Counted from the stretch's first letter, positions 1 through 6,232 are shown. The stretch: 6,695 nucleotides of DNA from Methanomicrobiaceae archaeon (GCA_030628325.1 DAOVRB010000058.1:1-6695); one strand, 5' to 3'. The notes: generated by a model not told the origin, from the letters alone. Translations and numbers: made by a program.

Positions 1-194
1 CTCCTGTCAGTATTGGGATTAGGACTGCCTCTTGCCGGCCCGTAGGGAACGGTTACAGGGAGGTTTGGCCCGTTGATCATCATCCTGCGAATTCCTTTTA
101 CCTGAACAACTGCGTTTAGAAAACGTTCAGCCGTTACCGGTTTTAGCATGCGGAGAGGAACCACCCTGCACTGGGGATATGTAATATCTGACAT
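1..194 (-). CDS. mcrD: McrD, methyl-coenzyme M reductase operon protein D (5' part only)
   Basis: The reverse strand encodes 64 residues beginning MSDITYPQCRVVPLRMLKP, then runs off the window edge, so the C-terminal half or more is missing. The R-x-M-x-I-N-G-P-x-L-P followed by V-P-Y-G-P-A-R-G pattern (residues 37-56) is characteristic of McrD. McrD is a small protein encoded inside mcr operons that associates with methyl-coenzyme M reductase and is thought to act in its assembly or activation, not in catalysis. The ATG at 194 is fixed by an in-frame TAA two codons upstream. The gene begins 23 bases after the mcrB stop. That spacer is nearly all A and T and has no Shine-Dalgarno match, unlike the other genes here, so translation may depend on coupling to mcrB or on an unstructured leader. 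The rest of the operon (mcrC, mcrG, mcrA in the usual order) should follow outside the window. Confidence 0.93.
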   Translation of the reverse strand, partial: MSDITYPQCRVVPLRMLKPVTAERFLNAVVQVKGIRRMMINGPNLPVTVPYGPARGSPNPNTDR

Positions 195-217
195 TAGTTA
201 TTCAAATTATAATATAA

Positions 218-1519
218 TCAAACTCCTTTCGCGATCTCCTGGATCGGTTTGGAGAATACATCAATCTGACCGTAGGTATCTCCCATAATCTTGGAAGTGC
301 CCTCTGGTGTGAACATCTGGGTACCTGCATCAAGTGCAGCTGCTGCAACCACACAAGGAATTGCCACACCTGCAGCGTGTCTCGTCACAACGTGGTTACC
401 GTTAAAGATACCTGGTCCACCGCCACCATAGATTGAGTGACTGAAGAAGGAGAAACCAACTGCAGTTCCCATCACACGGCCGTAGTCACAGCCAGGGAGA
501 CCGGTTTCGTGCTCAAGCAGATCGTTGAAGTACAGGAGTGTTGATGAAACTGCCTGTGCGAAACGCCCTGCACCACAGTTGACCATGGTGGCTGCCATTG
601 TACCTGCTGCTGTGTATGCATTCCAGAGCATCGGGTCCTTGGTATCATAAAACTGGAAGTATCCGCCCTTCTTACCGGGTGTAATGACTCCGTCCTCAAT
701 TGCACGCTCAACAAGTGACTGGACAACAGTACCGATGGTACCGGTTGCACCGTTTGCCTTTACAAGATCATAGACAAGGTTGTTGGCGTTTAAGCCCTGG
801 TATGCGTACAGAAGAAGTTGTGCACGCTCAAACGGACCGATTGCCGCACCCATCTCAAATTCTCCGGCCTGTTCTAAAGTTGCAGACAGTGCCGCACCCT
901 GCATTGCATTACGCTGCGTAATCATAACAGTGTGGTTAACCGGGATGTTACGGAGAGCATATCCAAGACCTTCGTTGTTCTGTGGGATGTTCAGTATGGA
1001 TGTAACTCCTGCACCTGACATATCCACGGTATGTGGATATCCACCCCAGCATGCCGCCTTGACCATTGAACCGTCAAATGCATCAATGTCAAACTGGTCA
1101 ATAAGTGCATAGGTGGTTGCGGATGCAACAGCAGTGATTGCCGCATCATAGGTAGATGCTGCCTCAAGACGTACCTTTGGTACTTCAACGAGAATCAGCT
1201 GACCGCCGTTGAACTCCTTAATCTCGGTGTCGCCTTCTTCAACTTCAACCATTTCCTTAATCTTTGCAATGATCGCATCCTTGTTTGCAACAATATCAAG
1301 GTCAAGTTCACGGCCAAGGATCTGTCCTTTGCCTACTTTCCCGGCTCTCAAACCTTTTTCCATACCACCAAGGTTAACTGAAATAGTCCTCTTTGTGAGG
1401 TCAATAATTTTCCTGGTTGCAGGGTTTACAAGCGGGCTGATCTTATCAAGAGCAACACCACTTTTCAGAAGTTTGCCCTCATCATCATATAGATCGATTG
1501 TGTCGGAATATTTTGCCAT
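218..1519 (-). CDS. mcrB: McrB, methyl-coenzyme M reductase beta subunit
   Basis: This is the beta subunit of methyl-coenzyme M reductase, which converts methyl-coenzyme M and coenzyme B into methane and the CoM-S-S-CoB heterodisulfide using nickel coenzyme F430 in a cytoplasmic (alpha-beta-gamma)2 enzyme. The product is 433 residues, normal for the family. The catalytic segment is intact: GFSFFSHSIYGGGGPG (355-370) and then GNHVVTRH (374-381). Counted against the Methanothermobacter enzyme, Phe359, Tyr364 and His376 match the beta-chain active-site residues Phe362, Tyr367 and His379, a constant offset of three. I chose the ATG at 1519, not the in-frame ATG at 1558, because a strong GGAGGA site precedes it by four bases and the product then starts MAKYSDTIDLYDDEGKLLKS, as McrB proteins do. 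The longer form would add 13 unconserved residues with no ribosome binding site. The stop is TGA at 218-220. It is the first gene of the mcr operon, with mcrD 23 bases downstream. Confidence 0.98.
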   Translation of the reverse strand: MAKYSDTIDLYDDEGKLLKSGVALDKISPLVNPATRKIIDLTKRTISVNLGGMEKGLRAGKVGKGQILGRELDLDIVANKDAIIAKIKEMVEVEEGDTEIKEFNGGQLILVEVPKVRLEAASTYDAAITAVASATTYALIDQFDIDAFDGSMVKAACWGGYPHTVDMSGAGVTSILNIPQNNEGLGYALRNIPVNHTVMITQRNAMQGAALSATLEQAGEFEMGAAIGPFERAQLLLYAYQGLNANNLVYDLVKANGATGTIGTVVQSLVERAIEDGVITPGKKGGYFQFYDTKDPMLWNAYTAAGTMAATMVNCGAGRFAQAVSSTLLYFNDLLEHETGLPGCDYGRVMGTAVGFSFFSHSIYGGGGPGIFNGNHVVTRHAAGVAIPCVVAAAALDAGTQMFTPEGTSKIMGDTYGQIDVFSKPIQEIAKGV

Positions 1520-1523
1520 AATT

Positions 1524-1529
1524 TCCTCC
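1524..1529 (-). promoter_or_regulatory. Ribosome binding site of mcrB (decides the start)
   Basis: On the minus strand this reads GGAGGA, four bases before the ATG at 1519. It complements the pyrimidine-rich 3' end of archaeal 16S rRNA. No comparable site precedes the alternative in-frame ATG at 1558 or the out-of-frame ATGs at 1553 and 1539, so translation should begin at 1519. Confidence 0.88.
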
Positions 1530-1598
1530 GTTTTTCCATTTTGTGCAATGCATTTCATTTACTGAATACTGACTGGTCCTAAAACCTGTCGAAATCTG

Positions 1599-1606
1599 AT
1601 ATATAC
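1599..1606 (-). promoter_or_regulatory. Candidate TATA box of the mcr operon promoter
   Basis: The minus strand reads GTATATAT here, close to the archaeal TATA consensus. With the usual spacing of about 25 bases, transcription would begin near 1577, giving an mRNA leader of roughly 58 bases before the mcrB ATG. A GC-rich dyad lies directly upstream (1620-1634). Two other TATA-like sequences lie further upstream on the same strand, and the one at 1691-1700 is the better sequence match, so which is used is uncertain. The position relative to mcrB favours this one. Confidence 0.5.
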
Positions 1607-1619
1607 ATCACTACTGCAC

Positions 1620-1634
1620 GTCCCCGCATGGGAC
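1620..1634 (-). promoter_or_regulatory. GC-rich dyad upstream of the mcr TATA box, possible operator
   Basis: A perfect inverted repeat, GTCCC-CGCAT-GGGAC on the plus strand, has 5-base arms and a 5-base centre. It lies 14 bases upstream of the candidate mcr TATA box and is the only GC-rich island in a strongly AT-rich spacer. Its size, symmetry and position are what one expects for a dimeric activator or repressor site. No regulator can be named from the sequence, and this role is inference. Confidence 0.4.
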
Positions 1635-1645
1635 AAATGAATACT

Positions 1646-1665
1646 CTTATATCTCAGAATATAAG
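1646..1665. repeat. Perfect inverted repeat CTTATAT-N6-ATATAAG
   Basis: Seven-base arms (1646-1652 and 1659-1665) flank a 6-base centre, CTCAGA. Each arm is also TATA-like, one on each strand. It lies 40 bases upstream of the candidate mcr TATA box. It could be a regulator site, a second promoter element or chance symmetry in AT-rich DNA. Confidence 0.45.
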
Positions 1666-1681
1666 CATTCCTAATGAGATG

Positions 1682-1698
1682 TTATATATGATATATAA
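1682..1698. repeat. Near-perfect palindrome TTATATAT-G-ATATATAA with TATA-box character
   Basis: Eight-base arms around a single central G form a perfect inverted repeat. On the minus strand its edge extends to TTTTATATAT (1691-1700), the best TATA-box match in the spacer, preceded by a T7 tract. On the plus strand it also reads TTATATAT. It could be a distal mcr promoter with a leader of about 150 bases, or a bidirectional promoter. Sequence alone does not decide. Confidence 0.45.
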
Positions 1699-1701
1699 AA
1701 T

Positions 1702-1708
1702 AAAAAAA
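1702..1708 (-). terminator. Oligo-T tract, possible secondary terminator
   Basis: Seven consecutive T residues on the minus strand, followed by further T-rich sequence, lie about 255 bases beyond the fwdC stop and just upstream of the mcr promoter elements. Archaeal RNA polymerase terminates at oligo-T tracts, so this may catch read-through from the fwd operon before the mcr promoter. It could equally be an AT-rich upstream promoter element. Confidence 0.3.
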
Positions 1709-1850
1709 GATCCGGGACATATTACGCCATTTGGAAAGCATTTCGAACAAATTAGTATATCGTGTGAAATAATATACACATACGTATTACGACTTATGAA
1801 GATATCCGGATTGGTAGAGAAATACGGGTGCGCTTTAATGGGTTTATAAA

Positions 1851-1890
1851 CTGCAGATCTCTTTACAGATCTTTTTTCAGATATTTGCAG
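1851..1890 (+). terminator. Plus-strand hairpin followed by a T-run, with an alternative outer stem
   Basis: On the plus strand, AGATCT (1855-1860) and AGATCT (1867-1872), each its own reverse complement, can pair around CTTTAC and are followed by T residues to 1877, like an intrinsic terminator. A competing outer stem pairs 1851-1858 with 1883-1890 (eight pairs, one G-T). It lies two bases after the stop of a doubtful plus-strand 73-codon frame. It would matter only if the plus strand is transcribed here. Confidence 0.3.
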
Positions 1891-1951
1891 CCGGAGATGA
1901 ATTGCACTCACAGCATAATAACAATAATAATATTAATATGAGATCTGATCG

Positions 1952-1958
1952 AAAAAAA
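1952..1958 (-). terminator. Oligo-T terminator of the fwd operon
   Basis: Seven T residues on the minus strand begin four bases after the fwdC TAA stop (1963-1965). Oligo-T tracts directly after a stop codon are the typical archaeal termination signal, and no further same-strand gene follows for over 400 bases. No strong GC stem precedes it. Confidence 0.65.
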
Positions 1959-1962
1959 GAAT

Positions 1963-2763
1963 TTAGTATTTCATGTACAGCTGACCGTAGATGGTCACAC
2001 CCTTCTTCTTAGGATGCCGTTCGCCCATATCTCCCTCATATAGTGCAAACCTGCCACTTACGCCATCAACTTCAAGATCTACATCTTTACGATACTGGTA
2101 CCCTGGCATCATGACTTCAATATCACCGAAGACATAGATTTCACCTTTTACCATCTGGCCACCGACACGGCTCTTGGCATCGCCTTTTACGACGATTTTG
2201 CCGCCTTCCGCGTGGGTGCCTACGTGAACATCCACATCTCCGCCGATGATAATCTCTCCGCCACGCATGAATGTACCGATATCGCTGCCGCCGTTGCCTG
2301 AGACACGGATTACTCCGCCCCTCATACCACGCCAGTCGCCACGATATGCCGCACCAAGATAGTTGCCTGCATTCCCGTTGACTATCAGTTCACCACCGGT
2401 CATAGCCAGACCAGAGAAGGCATCAACATCACCGTTAACAGTAAGTTTTCCGCCCTGCATCCAGGCCCCGGCATACATATCGGTGGAACCGTTTACCACG
2501 ACTTCACCGGCAGTCATCTTCATACCGATATATTTCACACGGGAGATATCACCGTCAATTACGATCTTCGTATCGGCAGCTGTTGCACCGGAATCCCCGG
2601 ATACCTCAAAGAACTCTCCAAGTGTCAGCTGGTCTGTGCCCATAAACACATGGAGTGCCTTTATCTCATCCAGAGATTTCCCGGCAAATACATCAGGTTT
2701 GATGTTGTCTGCCTCAAGGAGAAGAGAGGGTTTTTGAATAGGATTTAGAGTAATTATTGCCAT
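1963..2763 (-). CDS. fwdC: Formylmethanofuran dehydrogenase subunit C
   Basis: FwdC/FmdC is a structural subunit of formylmethanofuran dehydrogenase, the cytoplasmic enzyme that reduces CO2 and binds it to methanofuran. The 266-residue product is of normal family length. Residues 84-223 contain seven copies of a repeat, mostly 19 residues long, of the form x-G-G-[EK]-[IL]-x-V-x-G-[DN]. This is the parallel beta-helix fold shared with the C-terminal domain of glutamate synthase. A 6-residue insertion (141-146) separates the third and fourth copies. The subunit packs against FwdA and FwdB and has no known catalytic residue. The ATG at 2763 is preceded at seven bases by GAGGTGA, which overlaps the fwdA stop codon. 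It is the last gene of the operon, followed by an oligo-T tract. Whether the enzyme is the tungsten (Fwd) or molybdenum (Fmd) form cannot be told from this subunit. Confidence 0.96.
   Translation of the reverse strand: MAIITLNPIQKPSLLLEADNIKPDVFAGKSLDEIKALHVFMGTDQLTLGEFFEVSGDSGATAADTKIVIDGDISRVKYIGMKMTAGEVVVNGSTDMYAGAWMQGGKLTVNGDVDAFSGLAMTGGELIVNGNAGNYLGAAYRGDWRGMRGGVIRVSGNGGSDIGTFMRGGEIIIGGDVDVHVGTHAEGGKIVVKGDAKSRVGGQMVKGEIYVFGDIEVMMPGYQYRKDVDLEVDGVSGRFALYEGDMGERHPKKKGVTIYGQLYMKY
2095..2514 (-). repeat. Seven tandem 19-residue beta-helix repeats inside fwdC
   Basis: At protein level the copies are residues 84-102, 103-121, 122-140, 147-166, 167-185, 186-204 and 205-223. All are 19 residues except the fourth, which is 20. 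Typical cores are GGKLTVNGD, GGELIVNGN, GGEIIIGGD and GGKIVVKGD. The glycines mark the turns of the helix coils. The DNA copies have diverged, so this is an old structural repeat, not a recent duplication. Confidence 0.85.
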
Positions 2764-2770
2764 TTCTCTT

Positions 2771-2777
2771 TCACCTC
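2771..2777 (-). promoter_or_regulatory. Ribosome binding site of fwdC overlapping the fwdA stop
   Basis: The minus strand reads GAGGTGA, a seven-base match to the 16S 3' end, seven bases before the fwdC ATG. Its first two bases are the last two of the fwdA TGA stop (2776-2778), so a ribosome finishing fwdA covers the fwdC start signal. This suggests coupled translation. Confidence 0.85.
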
Positions 2778-4494
2778 ACTTTGTTGCATCGACCTCAATC
2801 ACATACGGGTTCGGAGTATAGTGATGTGCGGAAACCCCGTAGTTATTCTCTGTCACTGTGTAATACTTCTTAAACTTCTCAGAGATATCATGCTGAACCT
2901 GTGCATTCTCATTGGTTTTGCAATTGACCCAGAAAGTGCGCTTGTTACCGTTGCTGACAATCTCACCGTCTTTGACAATCTGTTCACCACCCTTAATAAG
3001 AGTGTGTGCATTACCGAATGCCTGTTCAATCAACTCCGGATCATCTGCCGTCTCGGGGTTGTATGGATATACCACAACATCACCCTCAAGACCGGGTTTG
3101 AGTGAACCAAACATATGACTGAGACCAAGCGCCTTTGCACACCCTGCACGGGTCATCATGGCAAGTTCATACAGTGAAATCTCCTTATCAAGTTCACCGA
3201 TATAACATGCATTACGGACCTTATCACCATACTTCGCGTCCTCAAGGAGTGCGTCACGTGCTTTTAAGCTCATGAGCCATTTCCACACACGCGGGTACCT
3301 GTACAGAGGACCTGCATTGGGTGCATCTGTGGTAATGAAACAGCGCATAGGATCTTTTGCCATAAGTGCAAGTTCAACACCGACCGCCCACTGAGCAACT
3401 GCAATGAATGTGTTCTTTCCATAGATGAAAGGAACAATACCTGCTGCAGTCTCAAGCTCCACATCAGAGTTTACCCATTTAAGGTTGTTCATATGAGAGA
3501 GATGGTGCTCAAACGGACCATCGGCTGTCATTGTAGTGGTCTCATCAAGTGTGACAATACCCGTATCAAAGGTAATATTGTCAACAGAGTTTACGTAATT
3601 CATAATCTCTTTTGATGCAGACGCAAAGCCCTTTGATGTGTATGATTCTCCACCATATGAGTGGAACTGAAGATGCGTATTGTGCAGGACCTGATCACGG
3701 CCGAAATCACCCTTTGGTTTGTAGCCCTCTGCAAGTTTCAGGGTCTCGAGAGTGATCCCGTAATTGCCGGGTTGACCAAGGCTGTTGCCGTGCATGTGCA
3801 TACAGTGCGGCAGACCGAGGTATTCGTTTGCCTCAATTAAGCCCTTGATGATCTGGGCCGGGGTAATATCGAAGTATGGAACAACATCATGAATTGTCTC
3901 ACAGTTCAGACCCCATCCCCAGGCTTCAGTTCCGCCGGGATTGACATTCTTAATACCAAACCCTTTGGTCATCCGTAACAGCCAGGCAATGTATGCGGCA
4001 GTGTTCTCAATTTCATTGTTCTTGAGGTACTCAAGAACAAACCAGTTGTTGCCAAAGACAGGCAGTGCACCCTCATCGATGATAGGGGTATCACGCATCT
4101 CTTCATGAGTGTGGCGTGCAAGCAGAGGAGGCATTGCTGCTTCCAGTGCAAAACCATATCCCATCTTTGCATAAGTATATGCAGTCCGGAGAACTGTCGG
4201 AACAGAGTGTCCTCCGCCCATCCTCATGACACCCTTACCGGGGGTTGCATTAAATAGCTTGTCTTCAGGTCTGAAATTACGGCCGACATTAACCTTTGGC
4301 CCTGCTATGTGGGCATGAATATCCACACCAGCAGCCATTACTGTCATGCCTTTTGCATCGATTACGGTAGCATTGGTACCGACATCAGATGCATCCACCA
4401 TCTTACCGTTTCTGACTGCAACATCAACCATATCCCCGTTAATTCCAAGGACAGGATCATATACAAATCCGTTTTTTACGAGAAATTCTGCCAT
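2776..4494 (-). CDS. fwdA: Formylmethanofuran dehydrogenase subunit A (amidohydrolase fold)
   Basis: FwdA/FmdA condenses the formate made by FwdB with methanofuran, giving formylmethanofuran. It has a dinuclear metal site of the dihydropyrimidinase/urease amidohydrolase type. The 572-residue product has the family's full length. Visible metal-site elements are DIHAHIAGP (His60, His62), a lysine-bearing segment FGIKNVNPGG (Lys182, probably the carboxylated bridging lysine), HCMHMHGN (His233, His235), and ITTDAPNAGP (Asp390). These sit a few residues from the published Methanothermobacter wolfei positions. An amidohydrolase-type entry strand is at the N-terminus (LVKNGFVYDP) and a closing beta domain, GSLKPGLEGDVVVY, at 463-476. 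The ATG lies three bases after the fwdB TGA, and AAGGAGG sits eight bases upstream. The enzyme works in a complex with FwdB, which channels formate internally to this site. The exact metal ligand assignment rests on alignment by eye. Confidence 0.97.
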   Translation of the reverse strand: MAEFLVKNGFVYDPVLGINGDMVDVAVRNGKMVDASDVGTNATVIDAKGMTVMAAGVDIHAHIAGPKVNVGRNFRPEDKLFNATPGKGVMRMGGGHSVPTVLRTAYTYAKMGYGFALEAAMPPLLARHTHEEMRDTPIIDEGALPVFGNNWFVLEYLKNNEIENTAAYIAWLLRMTKGFGIKNVNPGGTEAWGWGLNCETIHDVVPYFDITPAQIIKGLIEANEYLGLPHCMHMHGNSLGQPGNYGITLETLKLAEGYKPKGDFGRDQVLHNTHLQFHSYGGESYTSKGFASASKEIMNYVNSVDNITFDTGIVTLDETTTMTADGPFEHHLSHMNNLKWVNSDVELETAAGIVPFIYGKNTFIAVAQWAVGVELALMAKDPMRCFITTDAPNAGPLYRYPRVWKWLMSLKARDALLEDAKYGDKVRNACYIGELDKEISLYELAMMTRAGCAKALGLSHMFGSLKPGLEGDVVVYPYNPETADDPELIEQAFGNAHTLIKGGEQIVKDGEIVSNGNKRTFWVNCKTNENAQVQHDISEKFKKYYTVTENNYGVSAHHYTPNPYVIEVDATK

Positions 4495-4497
4495 TCT

Positions 4498-5811
4498 TCA
4501 GGCCTCCTTAATCTCTCTTACGCGATCAAGAACTTTCTTTAAGAACTCTTCGTCAGTAAGCATACCCTCAGGTGGATCTACGACTTTGCGGGTCTCAATC
4601 GGAACATTGTCCATACGATATGCACACCCGCCAACTTCAATACCCACAAACGCCACAGGCACATGGACCTTGCAGACCGCTGTTGTCGGGGTGATGTGCG
4701 GATCAATACAGACTGACGGAAGATTTGCAATCTTCTTAACAGACTCGTTCGGGAAGTGTGCACCCGGGTCACTGCCAAGACTGAAAAATGAGTCAACCTC
4801 GTCTCTCATAAGCAGATCATTTGCTGAAGTTTCGCCGGGATTGTAGCGTGCAAAACCACGTGTAAGATCAACACAGAACGGGAATCCGAACTGCCATCCC
4901 CATACCTGACCGGAACCGGTTACGTTATAGTGACCACGCATAGGCATAATGGCCGCCTTTGTGTAATCATTCAGATCACGGGTAACTGCGATTGCAATGT
5001 CAATGTTGTGGTTCTTTCCAAGGGAGTGTGTTACACCCATTCCAAAGAAAATTACACTAAACCGCCCTTCTTTGAGCGTATCAGCCACTTCATAGATCTT
5101 CTCTTTGGGAATGCCTGCGACCACATCAGGGAGCTTCTCACCACGGAACGCAACACGGATTGCACTCAGAAGTTCGTAGTCTCTGCCCTGCTCCAGCTGG
5201 AGGTGTATATCTGCAGTCTTTGCTGTATCTGTACAGCGTGGGTCTACTACAACCATCTTGCGGCTCTTGGCACCTTTACCAGTGAAGAAACCACGCGGGA
5301 AGATTGAGTAACGTGACATATGACGCGGGTGTGCGTGTGCCGGGTTGCATCCCCAGAATACAACACGATCAGCACGATTCTTAATTTCACCAAGAGTACA
5401 GCCTGGAACACCGACATCCTGCACAGCGATCAGTGTCGAACCGTGACAGACTGTTGCAGTATTGTCCATGACAGCACCCACAACCTCTCCAAGTTCTGAA
5501 CCAACACCCTGTGCTTCACAGTTTGTGGAACTCCATCCATACATGAGCGGCTTTTTAGATTCTGCAAACATTTTTGCGGTGTAATCAACTGCCTCATCAT
5601 AGGAGATATCCTTCCAGGTGCCGTCTTCCTGACGCCTGCGTGGACGGGTAATTCTGTCACTGGCCTGTGCATGGAGAAATTTTGCTGCACCGATTGCACA
5701 TGCATTATATACTTCAAGTATCTCTTTGCCGTCATCACTCAGGCTGACCTCAAGGTCATCACAGAGTGTGCCGCAGAACGGACAGACGACATCTGTTACA
5801 ATCTTTGACAT
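4498..5811 (-). CDS. fwdB: Formylmethanofuran dehydrogenase subunit B (molybdopterin CO2-reducing subunit)
   Basis: FwdB/FmdB reduces CO2 to formate at a tungsten or molybdenum bis-pterin centre, using electrons from reduced ferredoxin. The 437-residue product begins with an iron-sulfur motif, C10-x2-C13-x3-C17-x20-C38, which binds the proximal [4Fe-4S] cluster. The active-site segment ATVCHGS contains Cys122, expected to ligate the metal. Its codon is TGT (5446-5448), so this is the cysteine form, not the selenocysteine form known from some methanogens. Pterin-binding signatures follow: WGCNPAHAHPRH (153-164) and VVVDPRCTDTAKTAD (187-201). The ATG overlaps the last base of the fwdD TAA stop, with GAGGAG just upstream, so fwdD and fwdB are probably translationally coupled. 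The C-terminal pterin-binding domain found in related formate dehydrogenases is supplied separately by FwdD. Tungsten or molybdenum preference cannot be read from the sequence. Confidence 0.97.
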   Translation of the reverse strand: MSKIVTDVVCPFCGTLCDDLEVSLSDDGKEILEVYNACAIGAAKFLHAQASDRITRPRRRQEDGTWKDISYDEAVDYTAKMFAESKKPLMYGWSSTNCEAQGVGSELGEVVGAVMDNTATVCHGSTLIAVQDVGVPGCTLGEIKNRADRVVFWGCNPAHAHPRHMSRYSIFPRGFFTGKGAKSRKMVVVDPRCTDTAKTADIHLQLEQGRDYELLSAIRVAFRGEKLPDVVAGIPKEKIYEVADTLKEGRFSVIFFGMGVTHSLGKNHNIDIAIAVTRDLNDYTKAAIMPMRGHYNVTGSGQVWGWQFGFPFCVDLTRGFARYNPGETSANDLLMRDEVDSFFSLGSDPGAHFPNESVKKIANLPSVCIDPHITPTTAVCKVHVPVAFVGIEVGGCAYRMDNVPIETRKVVDPPEGMLTDEEFLKKVLDRVREIKEA

Positions 5812-6218
5812 TACTCCTCACCACCCAGACATTCACTCTCAATCAGTTCAATTGAACCCAGAACCTGTTCGCCTTCTTTGGCACCGGCCACTGAAATGGG
5901 TGTGCCCTTGAATGTGGGCATACCCATTGAATAGGTGTTGGGGTCCACGAGCATGTTTGCCCATGGTCCCATTGGAATCCAGCCCAGGCCCGGGTGCGGG
6001 CCCTGAGTTGCCTCAATGGCCTTTACCACAACAGTTCCAAATTCACTGGTCACGCGGACATTTGTATTCCGCCAGACACCCAGTTTTTTGAAATCCTCTG
6101 AATCCATCTCGATAATCCCGCAGGCGTCACGGTAAGCGGGTTTTTCCTTCCCGTGTTCCATTGAAACGCCCTGCTGGATTGTACGACCTGTAATCAGGTT
6201 TAGTTTTATTTCTGGCAC
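5811..6218 (-). CDS. fwdD: Formylmethanofuran dehydrogenase subunit D (molybdopterin dinucleotide-binding)
   Basis: FwdD/FmdD is the small subunit carrying the molydopterin dinucleotide-binding beta-barrel domain that in formate dehydrogenases is the C-terminus of the catalytic chain. Here it completes the pterin site of FwdB. The 135-residue product is of normal length and shows the early LNLITGRTIQQG segment (6-17) and the conserved GPHPGLGWIPMGPWAN stretch (73-88). The start codon is GTG at 6218. The family N-terminus (a few residues before the TGRT motif) fits it, and GGAG lies eight bases upstream. An ATG inside the ribosome binding region at 6226 is out of frame, and the next in-frame ATG (Met20) would cut into the conserved start. 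The gene begins 15 bases after the mvhD stop and its TAA shares one base with the fwdB ATG. Confidence 0.95.
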   Translation of the reverse strand: MPEIKLNLITGRTIQQGVSMEHGKEKPAYRDACGIIEMDSEDFKKLGVWRNTNVRVTSEFGTVVVKAIEATQGPHPGLGWIPMGPWANMLVDPNTYSMGMPTFKGTPISVAGAKEGEQVLGSIELIESECLGGEE

Positions 6219-6232
6219 AACCTCATCTCCGC

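Larger units (their letters stand above)
1520..1962. other. Non-coding spacer between the fwd and mcr operons
   Basis: This 443-base, AT-rich stretch contains the mcrB ribosome binding site, leader and promoter elements at one end and the fwdC terminator at the other. Between them are several perfect inverted repeats, two T7 tracts on the minus strand, three copies of AGATCT (1855, 1867, 1941), a 10-base palindrome GTTTATAAAC (1842-1851), and an almost pure A/T segment with short triplet character (1915-1939, only C1922 not A or T), ending in the palindrome ATATTAATAT. The open frames here (plus 1628-1849, minus 1654-1911) lack ribosome binding sites and recognisable protein features, so I do not call genes. 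Confidence 0.7.

Noticed and set aside
1520..1558. Thirteen-residue N-terminal extension of McrB from the in-frame ATG at 1558
   Set aside because: No ribosome binding site upstream, while a strong GGAGGA site lies inside the extension in the right place for the ATG at 1519, which gives the family's normal N-terminus.
1654..1911. 85-codon minus-strand frame with a GTG start between the fwd and mcr operons
   Set aside because: No ribosome binding site, no recognisable motif, and a composition like the AT-rich spacer. It overlaps promoter elements, T-tracts and dyads, and lies downstream of the fwd terminator.
1915..1939. A/T triplet-like tract as a possible microsatellite or attachment site
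   Set aside because: The repeat is short and irregular, with no flanking duplication or integrase. It is best seen as low-complexity spacer DNA.
1896..1940. Very short plus-strand frame starting ATG after GGAG (about 14 codons)
   Set aside because: The product is a run of isoleucine encoded by the A/T triplet stretch. The GGAG abuts the ATG with no spacing, so it looks like chance.
4346..4846. Long plus-strand open frame (166 codons) opposite fwdA and fwdB, and other long antisense frames opposite fwdC, fwdA, fwdB, mvhD and mcrB
   Set aside because: They are antisense to genes with clear conserved active-site motifs and show no ribosome binding site or domain pattern. They reflect the third-position composition of the real genes.
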